A stretch of DNA of 64,000 nucleotides, taken from Eudorina sp. 2006-703-Eu-15. Its lineage: Eukaryota; Chlorophyta; Chlorophyceae; Chlamydomonadales; Volvocaceae. The notes below the pieces were generated by a model. The model was not told the origin of the DNA and did not search any database. It saw only the letters and a program-made list of their open reading frames with translations. The DNA lies in the NCBI GenBank assembly GCA_003117195.1, contig BDSI01000046.1, forward strand, positions 633,001 to 697,000, written 5' to 3'. The translations under genes were made by a program, and so were the position numbers. Each line of letters starts with the position of its first letter. The first letter of the stretch is position 1. Positions 24,155 through 35,936 of this stretch are shown one piece after another.

Positions 24155-25260
24155 ATGAGTATGGCAGAAGATTCGGCTCAGCAAGTGTTTATTAAATACG
24201 CAAGTATTGGGAAAAAAGGGGTGAGCTCATCAATGTCTGTCGCTGCGCCAGTTGCTCGCCGCGTCCTTCAGCTGATGTTTATGGTCATTACAGATTACGC
24301 TTGCAAATGCAACATTAGACGGTGGAAAATTTGCTAAGCTTTGCCGGGAAAGCAAGCTTATCGGAGGCGCCTTGACACCCATGGACGTGGAAGGCATTTA
24401 TCTGCGGCTTTCCAAAGGATTTGGGAGGATGGACTACGAAGGTGAGCGTGCAAACATAATCCTGCAGGGACTAGACGCATTTGAAGCTATTCGGAGCGTC
24501 AGTGCGTTTCACTTGCCCCATATACCTCTGGCTACTCGCTGTCTGGTAATGCTTAGGCCTCAGTGTGCTTCAATGAAACTGGCTTCCAGGCTACTCGCTG
24601 CAACCGTGGCGTGCGCAATGTGTCAAACTGGTATGAAAGTTTTTTCCTCCGGCACTGCAACACTCGCGCAGGGTTCATCAAAGCCCTTGCCGAAATTGCG
24701 GCGATCAAGAAGGTCAGCATGGATGCAATCTTCAATAAGCTTGCGGAGGCGGATCCCCTGGGCGGCACCACCAAACCGTCAGCCGTACGGCACCACGACG
24801 ACAAAGTGCGCAGCCGTCGGTCTGGTTACCGTGCGAACATGTCCACACTCGGGCCGGTGGGCCTCCAGATCTGCATCTTAGCGGCCATGTCAAACCAAAC
24901 TATGAATCGGGCCCCCATGCCCCTGTTGGCGGGGGGGCCAGGGCGGTTGCGCAGCTTGCCTTCCGAACGATGTCGGGGGAACCAACCGATGGATGGCAGT
25001 TGTACCGCTTTGTACGGACACGTGATCTGCGCGCTGGCGGCCTCCCAGCACACTCGTCCTCCCTAGGTGCCACCGTCAGACACCCTGACCACCTGACCAC
25101 ACCTCGCCCACCGGGTCTTGACCGTACCATCCCTGCCACCTGACCACGCCTTCCCCCCCTCTAAACACGCCCGGTTCTGTCCGGCCGTTGCCGCCTCTCG
25201 CAGAAGACCTACACAGGTGTGCACCGGACCACTGGTGCGCGTTTGGCCGGCGCCCACTAG
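24155..25260 (+). CDS. TPPP: TPPP/p25-alpha family protein, short form
   Basis: Four exons: 24155-24220, 24294-24441, 24672-24805 and 25204-25260 (TAG). Together they are 405 bp and encode 134 aa, with all phases consistent and GT-AG borders. Exon 1 reads VFIKYASIGKKG. Exon 2 reads LDGGKFAKLCRESKLIGG and then DVEGIYLRLSKGFGRMDYEG. Exon 3 reads FIKALAEIAAIKKVSMDAIF and later the family's HHDDK. Exon 4 gives KTYTGVHRTTGARLAG, the conserved C-terminal p25-alpha signature. TPPP proteins bind and bundle microtubules; algal and protist members are linked to the cilium. It is compact (p25-alpha core with no long N-terminal extension), like short apicomplexan and algal forms. The start is the first of two nearby ATGs. 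The gene lacks the GC bias of its neighbours. Confidence 0.9.
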
Positions 25261-28138
25261 CGCCGCATGCAGCTGATGGCGACAGGGACAGGGACTGGAA
25301 CTGGGAACTGGGACCCTGGAGGAGCGGCGATGCACCCGACCGTGCGGGCCCTAATCATCATATTATGTGGCGGCATCCCTCTCGCGTCCCAGCCTTCCGG
25401 GTTTGGGGTGTTATCGTCCGAGAGATTGGTCATTGGAGGATTCGGCCAGGGGCGCATCGCCGCACTCGATGACCAACGGCGGCCCAGCGTCGGTGATGAA
25501 ATAATAATGGCTGCCACATACGGGACGAGCGGGCTGTCTTGAAGGTCTGGCGGGTGGGTATGATTGGATATCGCGATGGGGGCGGTACTCGAACGGGGGT
25601 GCGACAGGCCGTACGGCAGCATGGCGGCGAATAACATCCCCGGGGACCGCGGTCAATATGCGGGCATCTGGGCAGGGCTGGCCATACGAATGCTGTTGTG
25701 CGGCGCCGAGCAACCACGTTGGTTGTCGTCGATCCGGATACCGCCGCTTGCGGAAGTGGAAGCGGATCCGTCTGGGTGTGTATCCGCGATTGTGTGTGGA
25801 TCTCCATCCTCTTTTTGCCTGCAGATCGCCAGCCAGCGCGGGGCGCAGTGCGGGGGTAGCTTCGATCGGAGATTGGGTTACTGCGCACTTACTGGCTTCA
25901 AAAAGCCAAGCCCGCTGCGGGCGGCCCTGTTTGCGCTGCTCTTGCGGTTTCTTATGAGAATATGAACTTGGGTTATGTACATAGCTTGGTCTTTTTCACG
26001 GGGGGCGGTGGGCCGATGGATGGCAGGAGGGGGAACCGGCTGCTCTTGTGCTGTTGCAGGACGTCGGCGACATCGTCGCTTGGTGCCCTTGCCGTGGTGC
26101 CCTTGCCCTTGCCGTGGTGGACTGGTGGTGATGCGATGGGCGGTGGTGTACTGCTCTAAGGACAAGAGAGAGAGATTTTGGATTTTCACGAGGGCGCCAA
26201 TGTTACCGATCATCCTCTCTCTTGTCGCACAGTCATCGATGACCCTGTTGTCCTGTGACAGGCCAAGTTGACAGCACGCCGACGTGAGCTGACTGTGCGG
26301 TTATCAGTTGAAGGTTGCTTGGTTTGAGAAGTGGAATTGTGGTTGTCTGCGACGCCCCTTGATACACATGTATTTCCGGCATTGCGACGACAACCGTGTC
26401 GTGCTGTACGACGGGTGGGGGTGATGATTGCCAATGGCGAAAAGGGAAAGTTGTGCGTTGCGGCGGTCCGTCAATTCATATTTGCGATAAAGCTTTGAGC
26501 TTGATTGACACACACACACACAGCTGCGGGCGGGATGCATGTGTTTGTGGTTGGTCTTGCGATGGCCGCAGTTGGCAGCCTTACCCTTAAATCGTCGTGC
26601 GGCACTGGAAATGATGATGTACGACGTGACTGAGCACTCCCTGCATCCCTCCCCGTGCGGGTTGCTGTCCGCCCCTACCCACCGGTTCATTGGGGTTTTC
26701 TTTGTGTCGGATGTGTCTGCGGGTGAGGAACATTTCTTCGCATGGCTCACCGGATTGGGAAGGGACGGGGTTCGGGCGATTGGAAGGACTCTAGGAGGTC
26801 GCGGGCGTATGGGAAGCGGTTTTCATTGGTATGCCTGACCAGCGTTGTTTTGGCACATCCGGCGCACGGCTGTAACCAGCTTGGTCGTCGATGTGGCCCT
26901 GTTGGCCCGTTGGTTGAGGAACAACCCTGAGGAACCAACCCTCACAGCCTGGTGGGGAGACTGGTGCTCCTTGGCCCCTGACGATCGAATGTACCGCACC
27001 TGAGTACGGTGGCTGCCGGCAGTGGGCAGCAGCTAGGTAGCAACGTTGCGTCGCTTTCCAATCCGTGGCGGTCCACTTCGCAAATATGATCGGGCGGTGC
27101 GGCCAGGCTTGGGGCTGGCTCCCACATCTCGGTCATCGCTTACGCTATATATGTTGAAATAATGATTTTTAACGAACGGCGTGCCTTTGTTTGCGTACTG
27201 AGGCTGGGCGGTGTATAGTCATGGGATGGTCAAAGGTTGGTTCTGGCGTCTGTTTGTTGGATGGTCGGCCAGGGTGCCTCGGGGAGCTGAGGTGCACGAG
27301 CAGCGGCAGTTTTTAAAGGTTGTGTGGACACCTCGTCACCTCGTGTCGACGTCCTGGGCGGCGGAAGCGGACGCGCCGTCGCCGCTGCAGTACTGCGCCG
27401 CAGTCGGCGTCGGGTGCGTGGGCAGGGGTTGACGGGATGAGCAGTACCGCATGACGTCCGCGAGAGGGGTTCCCGGTCATGGATCCACAATCGCTGTTCC
27501 CCGATAATAAAAACTTCATACACCAAGTGGTCCATGGCGTCACCGGAGGCGCGAGGCCGCCATCCCCTCTCTGCTGCAGCCGGTCATATATTGGTCGACT
27601 GCGGGGGCGGGGGGTTTCAACCTGGTGGCTGCGAAAGTGGGAGAGGCCGTGACCCAGGGACAGGACTCGTGCGGCGGTTGCCGATCGCAGTCTATTGGAT
27701 GACAGCACACATAAACCCACACACCGCACGAACCCTTCATCCGCCCGAGCACAGAGGTGGGTGCGCATCCCGGGGTCAGTCTTCGGCAGTCCATCCGTCC
27801 CCCGGCAGGGGCACGGGCAAGCGGGGGGGGGGGGCTGCACTCGGCTGAGCTGGGGTATCGCGTGGGGCACGGGCCTGAACCGATGCCGACCGGGTGCCGT
27901 ACCAGTACCGTACCGGGTTCGTTCTGCCCGTGGAGGGGGCCCTCCTCGCATCCCTGCCCGTGTCCGAGTGACCACGAGTCCACGACTTGCAATGTGGGGG
28001 CCGCCGATGAGGCCGTAGGCCATAGGCAGGGGGCGATCACTCGGTGCCGAGACGAGGGGTGCAGCCCGTGTGTCATATGTCAGAGTATCGAACACAGGTT
28101 GGGACCACCTACCACGGCTGCCGCTGCTCAAGAAGGCT
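25261..28138. other. intergenic region between TPPP and the 28851 gene
   Basis: No supported gene. Long open frames on both strands at 27.3-28.1 kb are Arg/Pro/Gly-rich and mutually overlapping, as expected from GC content. Short CA repeat at 26508-26522. Two diverged tandem copies of a CCCCGGAACCCCAAGAAACC-type unit lie near 28163-28240. Confidence 0.45.
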
Positions 28139-28143
28139 TTACA
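28139..28143 (-). terminator. possible TGTAA polyadenylation signal of the minus-strand gene
   Basis: TGTAA on the minus strand, about 710 bp downstream of the stop at 28851. The motif is the usual green-algal signal, but a single pentamer is weak evidence. Confidence 0.25.
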
Positions 28144-28850
28144 TAGAGCCGTCGACGTCGCCCCCGGGAACCCCAAAAAAACCTTCCTGACCTCCGGAGG
28201 GGAAACCCCCGGAACCCCAAGAAACCCTTACTGATGACCTCCCGAAGGAAGTGTCACATGACATCGAAAAATCGGAAACTGACGCCAAAGCACATGCGTC
28301 ACCCAACCTCATCAACGAACCGCAGCAACAGCAGCGCACCGGGCCCCCACCTGCACCCCCCTCACCCACCCCCACCTGGCGTCCAAGCATCAAAGCACAG
28401 AGCGCGGCCCCAGCGCGCCGCACCCACCGGTCGCCACAGTGCATCTTCCGCGGCCCGCGCCTGATGCTCCGAAACCACTCAATCATAGCCGCCTTGATTG
28501 CAACCGCGTTTCGTCAGATCGCGCCGCAACGACCCGCCCGGTGAGGAAGGATCCACACGCCCGTTGCCACAAAGATGGCGACGGCGGGCGCTTGGTTACC
28601 GACCGCAGTGCTCTTGCCGTACATCGCATGTCCCGAACGCCCCTAGCTGATCCTCGGTACCCTGATGTAAAACATCAGCAGACAGCATCCCCACACATGC
28701 CAACATGTACGTTAATGAAACCCGCGAGACCGGCATCTGCGTACCAACACGCCAACGCTGCGTCGCAGTCCTTTCCTGCTGCGCCCGTTCTCTCGCAGCC
28801 CTTTGGCAGCCCCCTCCCCTTCCACTCCCCCACCCACCCCTCGAGCGCTC

Positions 28851-31800
28851 TCAAATGATGTCCATGGGAGCCGCCGACGGCGCGGCGACAGTCGCGTTGC
28901 CGGCCGAGGGCCCCAGCGGTGCCGTCTGGCCGCCCATCGTTGCCCTGATGACGTCATCTTCCGTCACGGAGGCGGGCGACGGCGGCGGCGGCGCCGGCAG
29001 CCGCGACGGCGACGGCGCCGTCGGCGTGACGGTCCCGGGTCCGCCGCCAAAGACCCGGGGGCCCGGGACGGGCGGCGCTGCGCCGGCCGCCAGGATCGCC
29101 TGGCGGTCCGCCTCCGCCGCTTGTACGACAATCTCTGCCGCCTGCGGCGGCAGCCTCGCCGCCGTCGGGTCCAGCCCCTGCTGCATCATCGCAGCGGCTT
29201 GCTGTACGACAGCTACCTCCGCGGGCGTCATGACGGCGGGAATAATGGCGGACGGCAACGGCGGTGCCGGCGGCGGCGGAGGCGGCACCGCCGCCGCTAC
29301 AGCCGCTGGCCCCACCTGTGGCGGCCACGCCGGTGGCGTCGGCGTGGCAGGGGAGTTCGGCAGACCGATCAGCGCCGGCGACGGCGGCGGCGTGGCCGGT
29401 ACCCCCAGGCCCCTGGCGCCGAGCTGTCCCTGGGGAGACGCCGGAGTGACCGTCATAGCGCCCGTTTGGGGCCTTATCTGCGGGGCTCCACCAGGTGGCC
29501 ACCGCAACCCCAATCCCAACCCCAACCCTGGAGTACTGGTAGCGGTAGGGGTAGCGGTAGGGGTAGCGGTAGGGGTAGGAGTAGGTCTGCTGAGGGCTGA
29601 AGGAGCAGAGGGAGCAGAGCCGGCGGCGGTGGAGGTGGCGGTGGCGGTGGTGGCAAGAGGGCCTAGGCCGAGGTCGGGAGCGGGGCGGGGCACCGGGGCC
29701 GCCTGGGCCGCTGGTGACGCCGCCGCCGCCGCCGCGTTGGCGACCGGCGAGGCAAGGGCGCCCGGGAGGTGAAGCGTCACTGTCGTACCGCCCGGGTGGC
29801 GTATCGACGCGAACGGCGGCCGCCCGTCGGGCGGATGGTCTGCCGCGTCTGCGTCCTTACTCGCCGCCGCCTCCTGACCCATCCCTGGACGTGTAACACC
29901 CTCACCACCGCCACCATCACCACCCAGCGCTCTGCCTGCCGAAGCCGAAGCAGATACCGGCGGTGGCAGCCCTTGTGCCGGCTGCGCTGCGGTGACGCTA
30001 GCAGGCGCGGTGGTGGGCGCGGCGGCGGTGGTGGGTGCGGTTGGTGCGGGCCGCGGCAGGGCCCAGCCGGGCGAGGCCGGCGCTGCGGCCAGGCCGTCCC
30101 GGGCTCTGCTGAGCACCGCGTCTCTGTCTCCTCCGCCGCTGACAGGTTGTTGGGATGACGGACTGAAGGGCAGCACAGGGCCCGTGGTGGTCGGCGGCGG
30201 TTGCGGCCCTCCTCCTGGCAGCATTGCAGGCAGCGAAGGCCGCGGTGCGGCCGCCGGAGTCGGCGTCGGCTGCGGCGTCGACGCCGTCGCCGTGGGCGCT
30301 TGCAGCGGCGGCCTGGTCAGCGGCAGCTGGGACACAGGCACGGACGGCCCCGCGGACGTCAGACTGACGCCGCCGCCGGTGGGGGAGCCGATGCTGCTGC
30401 CGGGGGCGGCGGGGCGGGCCGACTGCAGGGAGGGCGGCGCCGGCGCCGGCGTCGCCGGCCCCGATCCCGCTGCCGCCGTCTGTTGCGGCTGGCCCCAAGC
30501 GACCCATGGGTCACCTGTGCCACCGCCGACGTAGTGGCCCAGGGAGGGCTCCCGGCTGATGTCCAAGGCGGGGGCGCCTGTACGGAGGCAACGCGGTGCA
30601 GGAGGGACGGTGGCCGCCGGCGCAAGCAAGTCGAAACCCAGCACCGGCCGGCCGCCCCGAGCCCCGGCCTCCAGCCCCGGCCCCCACTGCCTTCCCATCC
30701 TGCTTCGCTGACCTACGAATTCGACATATGGCTGGCCGACCTTACACTCGCAGTCCCCAGCAAGTGAAAGATGCGGATAGCTGCTCATCGCTACTGTGAG
30801 CCCTCCACCTATCACCCCGCCAGTACGACTGTACGACCATAGCCAACATGTCGTACCTGCTCCCGGGCTCCCCGCACCGCTGTCCACATCCATAGCGGTG
30901 GGCCCGCCAGCGGGGGCCGCCGCCGCCGCCGCCGCCGGCCCGAGCCCTGCAGGCCCGCCCTTGGCCGCCGGCGCAGCGAAGGCGCCGCCCCGCGTGCCGG
31001 CGCCGCCGCCTTCACCACCGCCGCCTCCGCCAGCGAATATGCCGAAACCGGCGGCGGGGGTCCCGGCCACACCGCGTGGCAACGTCTCCGCCTGCTGCCC
31101 CAGCTTGCCCGGCTTGAACTACGCAGGTAGGGAAGTAGGAGGGGCATGGGCGCTGTCAGGCACCAGGCAGGCTAGTGGGTCGCGGCGAGCCAGGCTGACA
31201 GCGGACCGGCCGACCGGGCAGCACCAGCCCATAAGGCAGGCAGGTTGCCGGGGGCAGCAAGCTACCTACACGGGTTGATCATACTTTCCCGCGCTCCTTC
31301 TCACTCTCATTCTTATTCTCATTCGAGTGCAGCTTCACGTGCGTTCCTTTACGGTGGGCGTTTTGTTGCGTGCCGTGGGGCCTACGGATTGATTGGGTAG
31401 TTGCACCGTACAGGGTTACGGTAACTCGCCCGCCCGTCCGCCCGCCCGCCCGCCCGCCCGCCCGCCCGCCCGCCCGCCCGCCCGCCCGCCCGCCCGCCGG
31501 CCCGCCCCACGTACACAACGGACATAGTCCCACGCGAGATGGACCCCGCACAGTACGATGCCGGCCAGGTTGCCGTACGCGCGTGTGCAAGGGCGCATCC
31601 AAGGGCGTTACCGATGCGTCCGTTACCCCCTGGAGGATCCCTGGAACCGGTTCGGGTTCGGGTTCGGGTTCGGGCCGGATTCCCGGATACCGTATCCCCC
31701 TTTCAGGGCATCATCCCGTAACTATGTGATCCCCTCGGGGTGCAGTCAACGTCGACATCGCCGCCGGCGCCCACGCCGCTTACATCTTACGTCCCGTACT

Positions 31801-31945
31801 TCCGTATATTTGCACCCCCAACGCTCACCTCCCAGCTCAGCTCTCCGCCCGCCGACCCCATTCGCCATCTCAGGGTGCCGCTCTCCGTCTCCGCCTCTCC
31901 GCTCGCAGCGCCGCCGCCGGCCTCCGACGGCGCCGCCACGGCGAC

Positions 31946-31979
<34 letters not shown>

Positions 31980-32677
31980 GCGTCCGCGGTACCTCCGCCG
32001 GCGCCGGCGCCGCCGCCGCCGTGCTCCTTCCTCCCGACCAGCAGCTCCCCCAGCAGCTTCCTGGCGGCGTCCAGCTGCTCGTGGGGGATGCGGGCGCCCC
32101 CTGATGTTGCCGCGGTCCCGTCGCCGCCTTGGTCGTACGCTCCGGCCTGGTCCGCAGCGCCCGCCGCATCACTGGCGCGAGGCAATCCCTCCGACGGCCC
32201 CTCCGAGGGATGAAGCGGCGCTGCCGCAGCTTGGGACTGGATGCCGCCCAGCTGCGGCTGCTGTGGCTGCTGTTGGGGCGGCTGATAGGCGGCCGGCTGA
32301 CCCGTCGGTCCGCGCCCTCCAACCTCGTCATTTCTGGCAGTGAGTGCAGCATCGGTAGCGGGTGGCACCGCGCTGCGGATTTCGTCGACACCCGCGACCG
32401 TTTGCTGCTGCTGAGGTGGCGGCGTGTGCGTGAGTGGCGGCTGCCGCGGTGGCGCTGCCATGGCAGGGTGAGATGATGGCGGCGGCGGCTCCAAGGATGT
32501 GCTGCCGTTGCCTGAGGCGGGCACATCCCGCGGAGACACGGGCGGGGGAACCAAAGAGCGCGAGTGCGACGAGGCGGCGGAGGGCTCGGCGCCCGCACCG
32601 GGCTCGGCCGCGACGGCGGGCGGCGCGGCGCGGGCCTCACTGGCCGGGGCAGCCGCGGGGCTTGGGACTGCCTGCAT
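28851..32677 (-). CDS. large Pro/Ala-rich disordered protein, unrecognised
   Basis: Exons 32677-31829, 31118-30857 and 30577-28851 give 2838 bp (945 aa) with consistent phases. Exon 1 is Ala/Pro/Gln-rich with one helical island (IPHEQLDAARKLLGELLVGR) and ends at a strong GTGAGC donor. Exon 2 begins FKPGKLGQQAETLPRG and ends AMDVDSGAGSPGAG. Exon 3 begins after CCGTACAG (APALDISREPSLGHYVGGG). It contains a folded-looking bit (PPFASIRHPGGTTVTLHL), a PTPTATPT run from a GGTAGC repeat, and C-terminal helices (PAEVAVVQQAAAMMQQGLDP, AAEIVVQAAEADRQAILA, SVTEDDVIRATMGG), ending PMDII. The ATG at 32677 is the first in frame; an upstream exon is possible. Composition suggests a nuclear or regulatory scaffold, but I assign no function. 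Confidence 0.55.
31430..31505 (+). repeat. (CCCG)n microsatellite in an intron
   Basis: About 18 tandem CCCG units, 31431-31500, inside intron 1 of the Pro/Ala-rich gene. Confidence 0.9.
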
Positions 32678-35600
32678 CGCAAGCCGTTTTGGTGCGTTCC
32701 GTTCCGAGCTCCTGATTCACGAATCTGAAGATGTCCAAGAAGAAAAGGCAAATGGTGCCCAAGTAAATGCAAAGTAGTGTTCTCAAACTTGCCTGGGCCC
32801 CAACATCAATCAGTACGGGTCAGTTTTCCACGCTGGCGAGGCTGCGTGAGCGCCAGTGACCTCACCGCCTGTGGCGCCTGTAACTGTAACTTTCAAGTAA
32901 ATAAGCTCCCATATTTGACTGGAGGCTCGCGCGCAAGTCTCACATTTGGCTGTTCAGTTTCCGTATAGCTGCGAAGGCGCACGTCGCGCAGCCGCGATTG
33001 CCCAACGCAACGGCCTCTGCGCCGCTGCGACTCACACAACCCGAGTCAATTTCTTGCTGTTTGCGCGCGTTGCTGTGTGGATGGGGAGGGCATGTTTTCT
33101 TTCCCGCGTGGATCGGCGCCCGGCCAGGGCCGCGCAAGGGTTGACCCGTGGGTCAGGAACGGGTTACTCCCAGATTTTACAATGTTGCTATCCGCAGTAT
33201 AGGGGCTCATCCTCGGGAGCGTCAACTTTCAACAAGCGACTTTGCAATGTTTTGCGACGCAGTAATACTTGCTATATTGCAGCACGCGCATTATGATGAC
33301 ACGCTGGCGGGGCTGCTTCGCCGCATAACGCACACGGAAAGCAACTTGCTTCGACACACCCCGCCACCGGTGCGAAGCGTGCCAACAAGACCTGGCACAC
33401 TTGCGGTAACCAAGCTCGGTATCTAAACAAAAAAGGATCGGACGGACAGACCAGGCCATAGTCAGGGCTTTGCCCCAACGGCTGGTTGCGGCGGTCAGAC
33501 ATACTGCACCGCCGTCCACAGCATAATCACAAGAAACGTATCGACACATATGCACTCAAGTATGGAGCTATCGCGGACAGGTCAGCCACGGAACGCCTGG
33601 TTGCGACACGTCTGAATGCGCCTTCCAAGTCAAGTTACTGATGCCGTACCGGTAGAGACACCGCACGGGTTAATCGCGCCATGAAGCCCGGGGGTCCCGC
33701 AAGCCAAGGGGACCGCCCCGAGGGACCGCCGAGGGACCAAGCCAAGGGGACCGCCGAGACGGCGCCAAGGCACACCGCACCGGACCGCACCGGACCGGAA
33801 CCCATGCATTCTTCGGGAAACCGTGATGCATCGCGAGGTGCAGGAAGCACCCATCACCCAAGCACCCCGGCCATCCAGCAAGCAAGCAAGCACACACCTG
33901 CAATGTCTCGACACGTGTCTGCCTTTCCCGTACAGTGTACGGCAGGTCGTATGCACACGCGAGTGAGCGCTCAGCAGCCGCAGCCGTCTTCCGGACTGGA
34001 CCGCACGCAGCGTGTGAAACAGCTCAAAAGTACACCACCACGTACACACACATACGCACACACGTAGTGTGGGGGAGCGCAGGTAGGTAGGGCAAAACGC
34101 ACGCGCCACCAGCTGACCGTGCGTTGCACCTCCAGCAACAGAGGTGCAGGCGTCGTCGGCTCTTCGGGCCATCCATACACACTGCTTATCCCATGCAAAT
34201 AAATGCCGCACCCAGTATTCAAATCCACGTCGACGCGAGCCGTCAACGTATGGCGCAGCGTAAGTGTGCGCGTGGCCCCTCCCTACCATGCGGCAGGCCC
34301 ACCAGCCCACGGCGCCTCTGGGTCAAGTACGGTACACGTCACCAATTCCCCATCGAAAACAGCACCGCCGCCGCCTACGCACCCTGGTCCTTACTTGCCA
34401 GGGGCGCACACACACACACGGTCGCGCGAGACGCGTCCTGCTCGTCCCGCCCTCGGCAGTCGTGGGGAGCCCAGAGAACGCCCTGGCCCCTCCACCCGAG
34501 TGAGCCCCACAGAGGCGCCACCTCAGCGGCCGCTCGTCAGTGGACGACCGCCCGCAGGCGCCCGCCGCGCCTCCCAGCGCCCCCGGTCTGCCGCCTCCGT
34601 CTTCCGTGGCCCCACTGGCCCCCTATATGACCTGACCGCCGCCCTGTCCGCACGCACGGGACCCATTCCCTCCACTGCCCACATCATCCTGCCTTATCGT
34701 AGCAATCGTAGCCTCCATTTCCGTCAGACGCCCCGAAACCAAACCCGCCTCGACGACTCGAGAGGTTCCCGACTACCAACAAACATAACCCACCCCGCAG
34801 CGCCTTGACCCTAGCGCCTCGGCACCACCCACGGGTGCTAGCCTACCTGCCGCTGCCCGACCCGTCGTTTCTGGGTCTGGTTGTACTTTTCTTTGACCCC
34901 CCCCCCGGGTCGTCCTCCCGTCCACACCAGACGATCCATCCCCGTCAGCAGGGACAGCACAGCCGCAACCCCCGTCGCCGTCTTGGGCACATGCCCGGTG
35001 TACGGCATCCTGGTTCGGCCCTAGGCAACGCTCTCACAACGAGGACGTTTGCATTCATGGTCGTACTGGCGCCATCTACCGGCGCACACACGCCTCAAAA
35101 CAACACCCCCGCAACAGGCCTCCCCGCCGTGAAGCACCGCGACGGGTACCGACTGTCCTCAGCTTGACTTGGGCGAGATTCCACCCATCCATCCATCTTC
35201 AGCACCACCGGCGCCACACCGCACCCTGCCGCCCGCCTTCTGTAGGCCACCAACTCACTCAAAGCACCCCGACGCCTCCGGGTCGCAAACCCACCCCTGC
35301 TGGCAAGCTCGTCGGGATTGCTCTTGTAACCAACTCGCGGATGCATCCGTCGTACAGCGGACAAACAGACGATAGACAGCCGCATGCTTGTACAGCGACA
35401 GCGGACGTCCCGGGCGGTCGTACAGCGCCCACTACATCGTACAGCGCAGTTCTCCCTGCCGCGACCAGCCTGCTGGACCCGCTCTCTAATAGCACCCCAA
35501 CCCACCCCAATCCAGTCCAGACTGTCCATCCACGTACACCCCGTCCCCATGCCGCAAGCTCCCTGACCCCGCCACATCCACATCAGAACTGTGACCATCG

Positions 35601-35936
35601 CTGCAATAAGCAATCCTGCGATTCCTGCCCCCACCCCCGCACGTTTAGCGCCCAACAGCCCTTTCCCCGGGCAATGCCTCAGTCTCTCCCAGCGGCCCCT
35701 GCCGGCGCCGAGTGACCGCTGCGCGTAATGCCTGACCCCCCTTTCTGCGGTCGCGCCCGCTCCCAGCTCCTCCGGAATCGCCCCGCCCACAGCGGTCATG
35801 ATCCAGCACAGCACAGCACAGCACAGGAGTACACAGGAGCGCCTGCGGCGATTGTCATGCTGATCACACGCAACCGATTCCCACTTCCATGCAACCCCCA
35901 CGAAGACGACACCCAGCCCAAAACTCGCTGGCCCGC
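32678..35936. other. intergenic: upstream of the 32677 gene and 3' flank of the 46426-35937 gene
   Basis: No supported gene. 32700-33600 is AT-richer and should contain the promoter of the Pro/Ala-rich gene. 33690-33800 has a GGGACCGCC-type degenerate repeat, and 35805-35827 is a CAGCA pentamer run. Confidence 0.45.

Noticed and set aside
27313..28176. 287-codon minus-strand frame
   Set aside because: Arg/Pro/Gly-rich, overlapped by equally long frames on the other strand, no motif or splice support.
28705..29772. 355-codon plus-strand frame
   Set aside because: Antisense to the third exon of the Pro/Ala-rich gene. The minus strand has matching splice phases and helical islands, the plus strand does not.
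33630..34310. 226-codon minus-strand frame, Arg/Cys/Val-rich
   Set aside because: No motif, low-complexity start, overlaps other frames of similar length.
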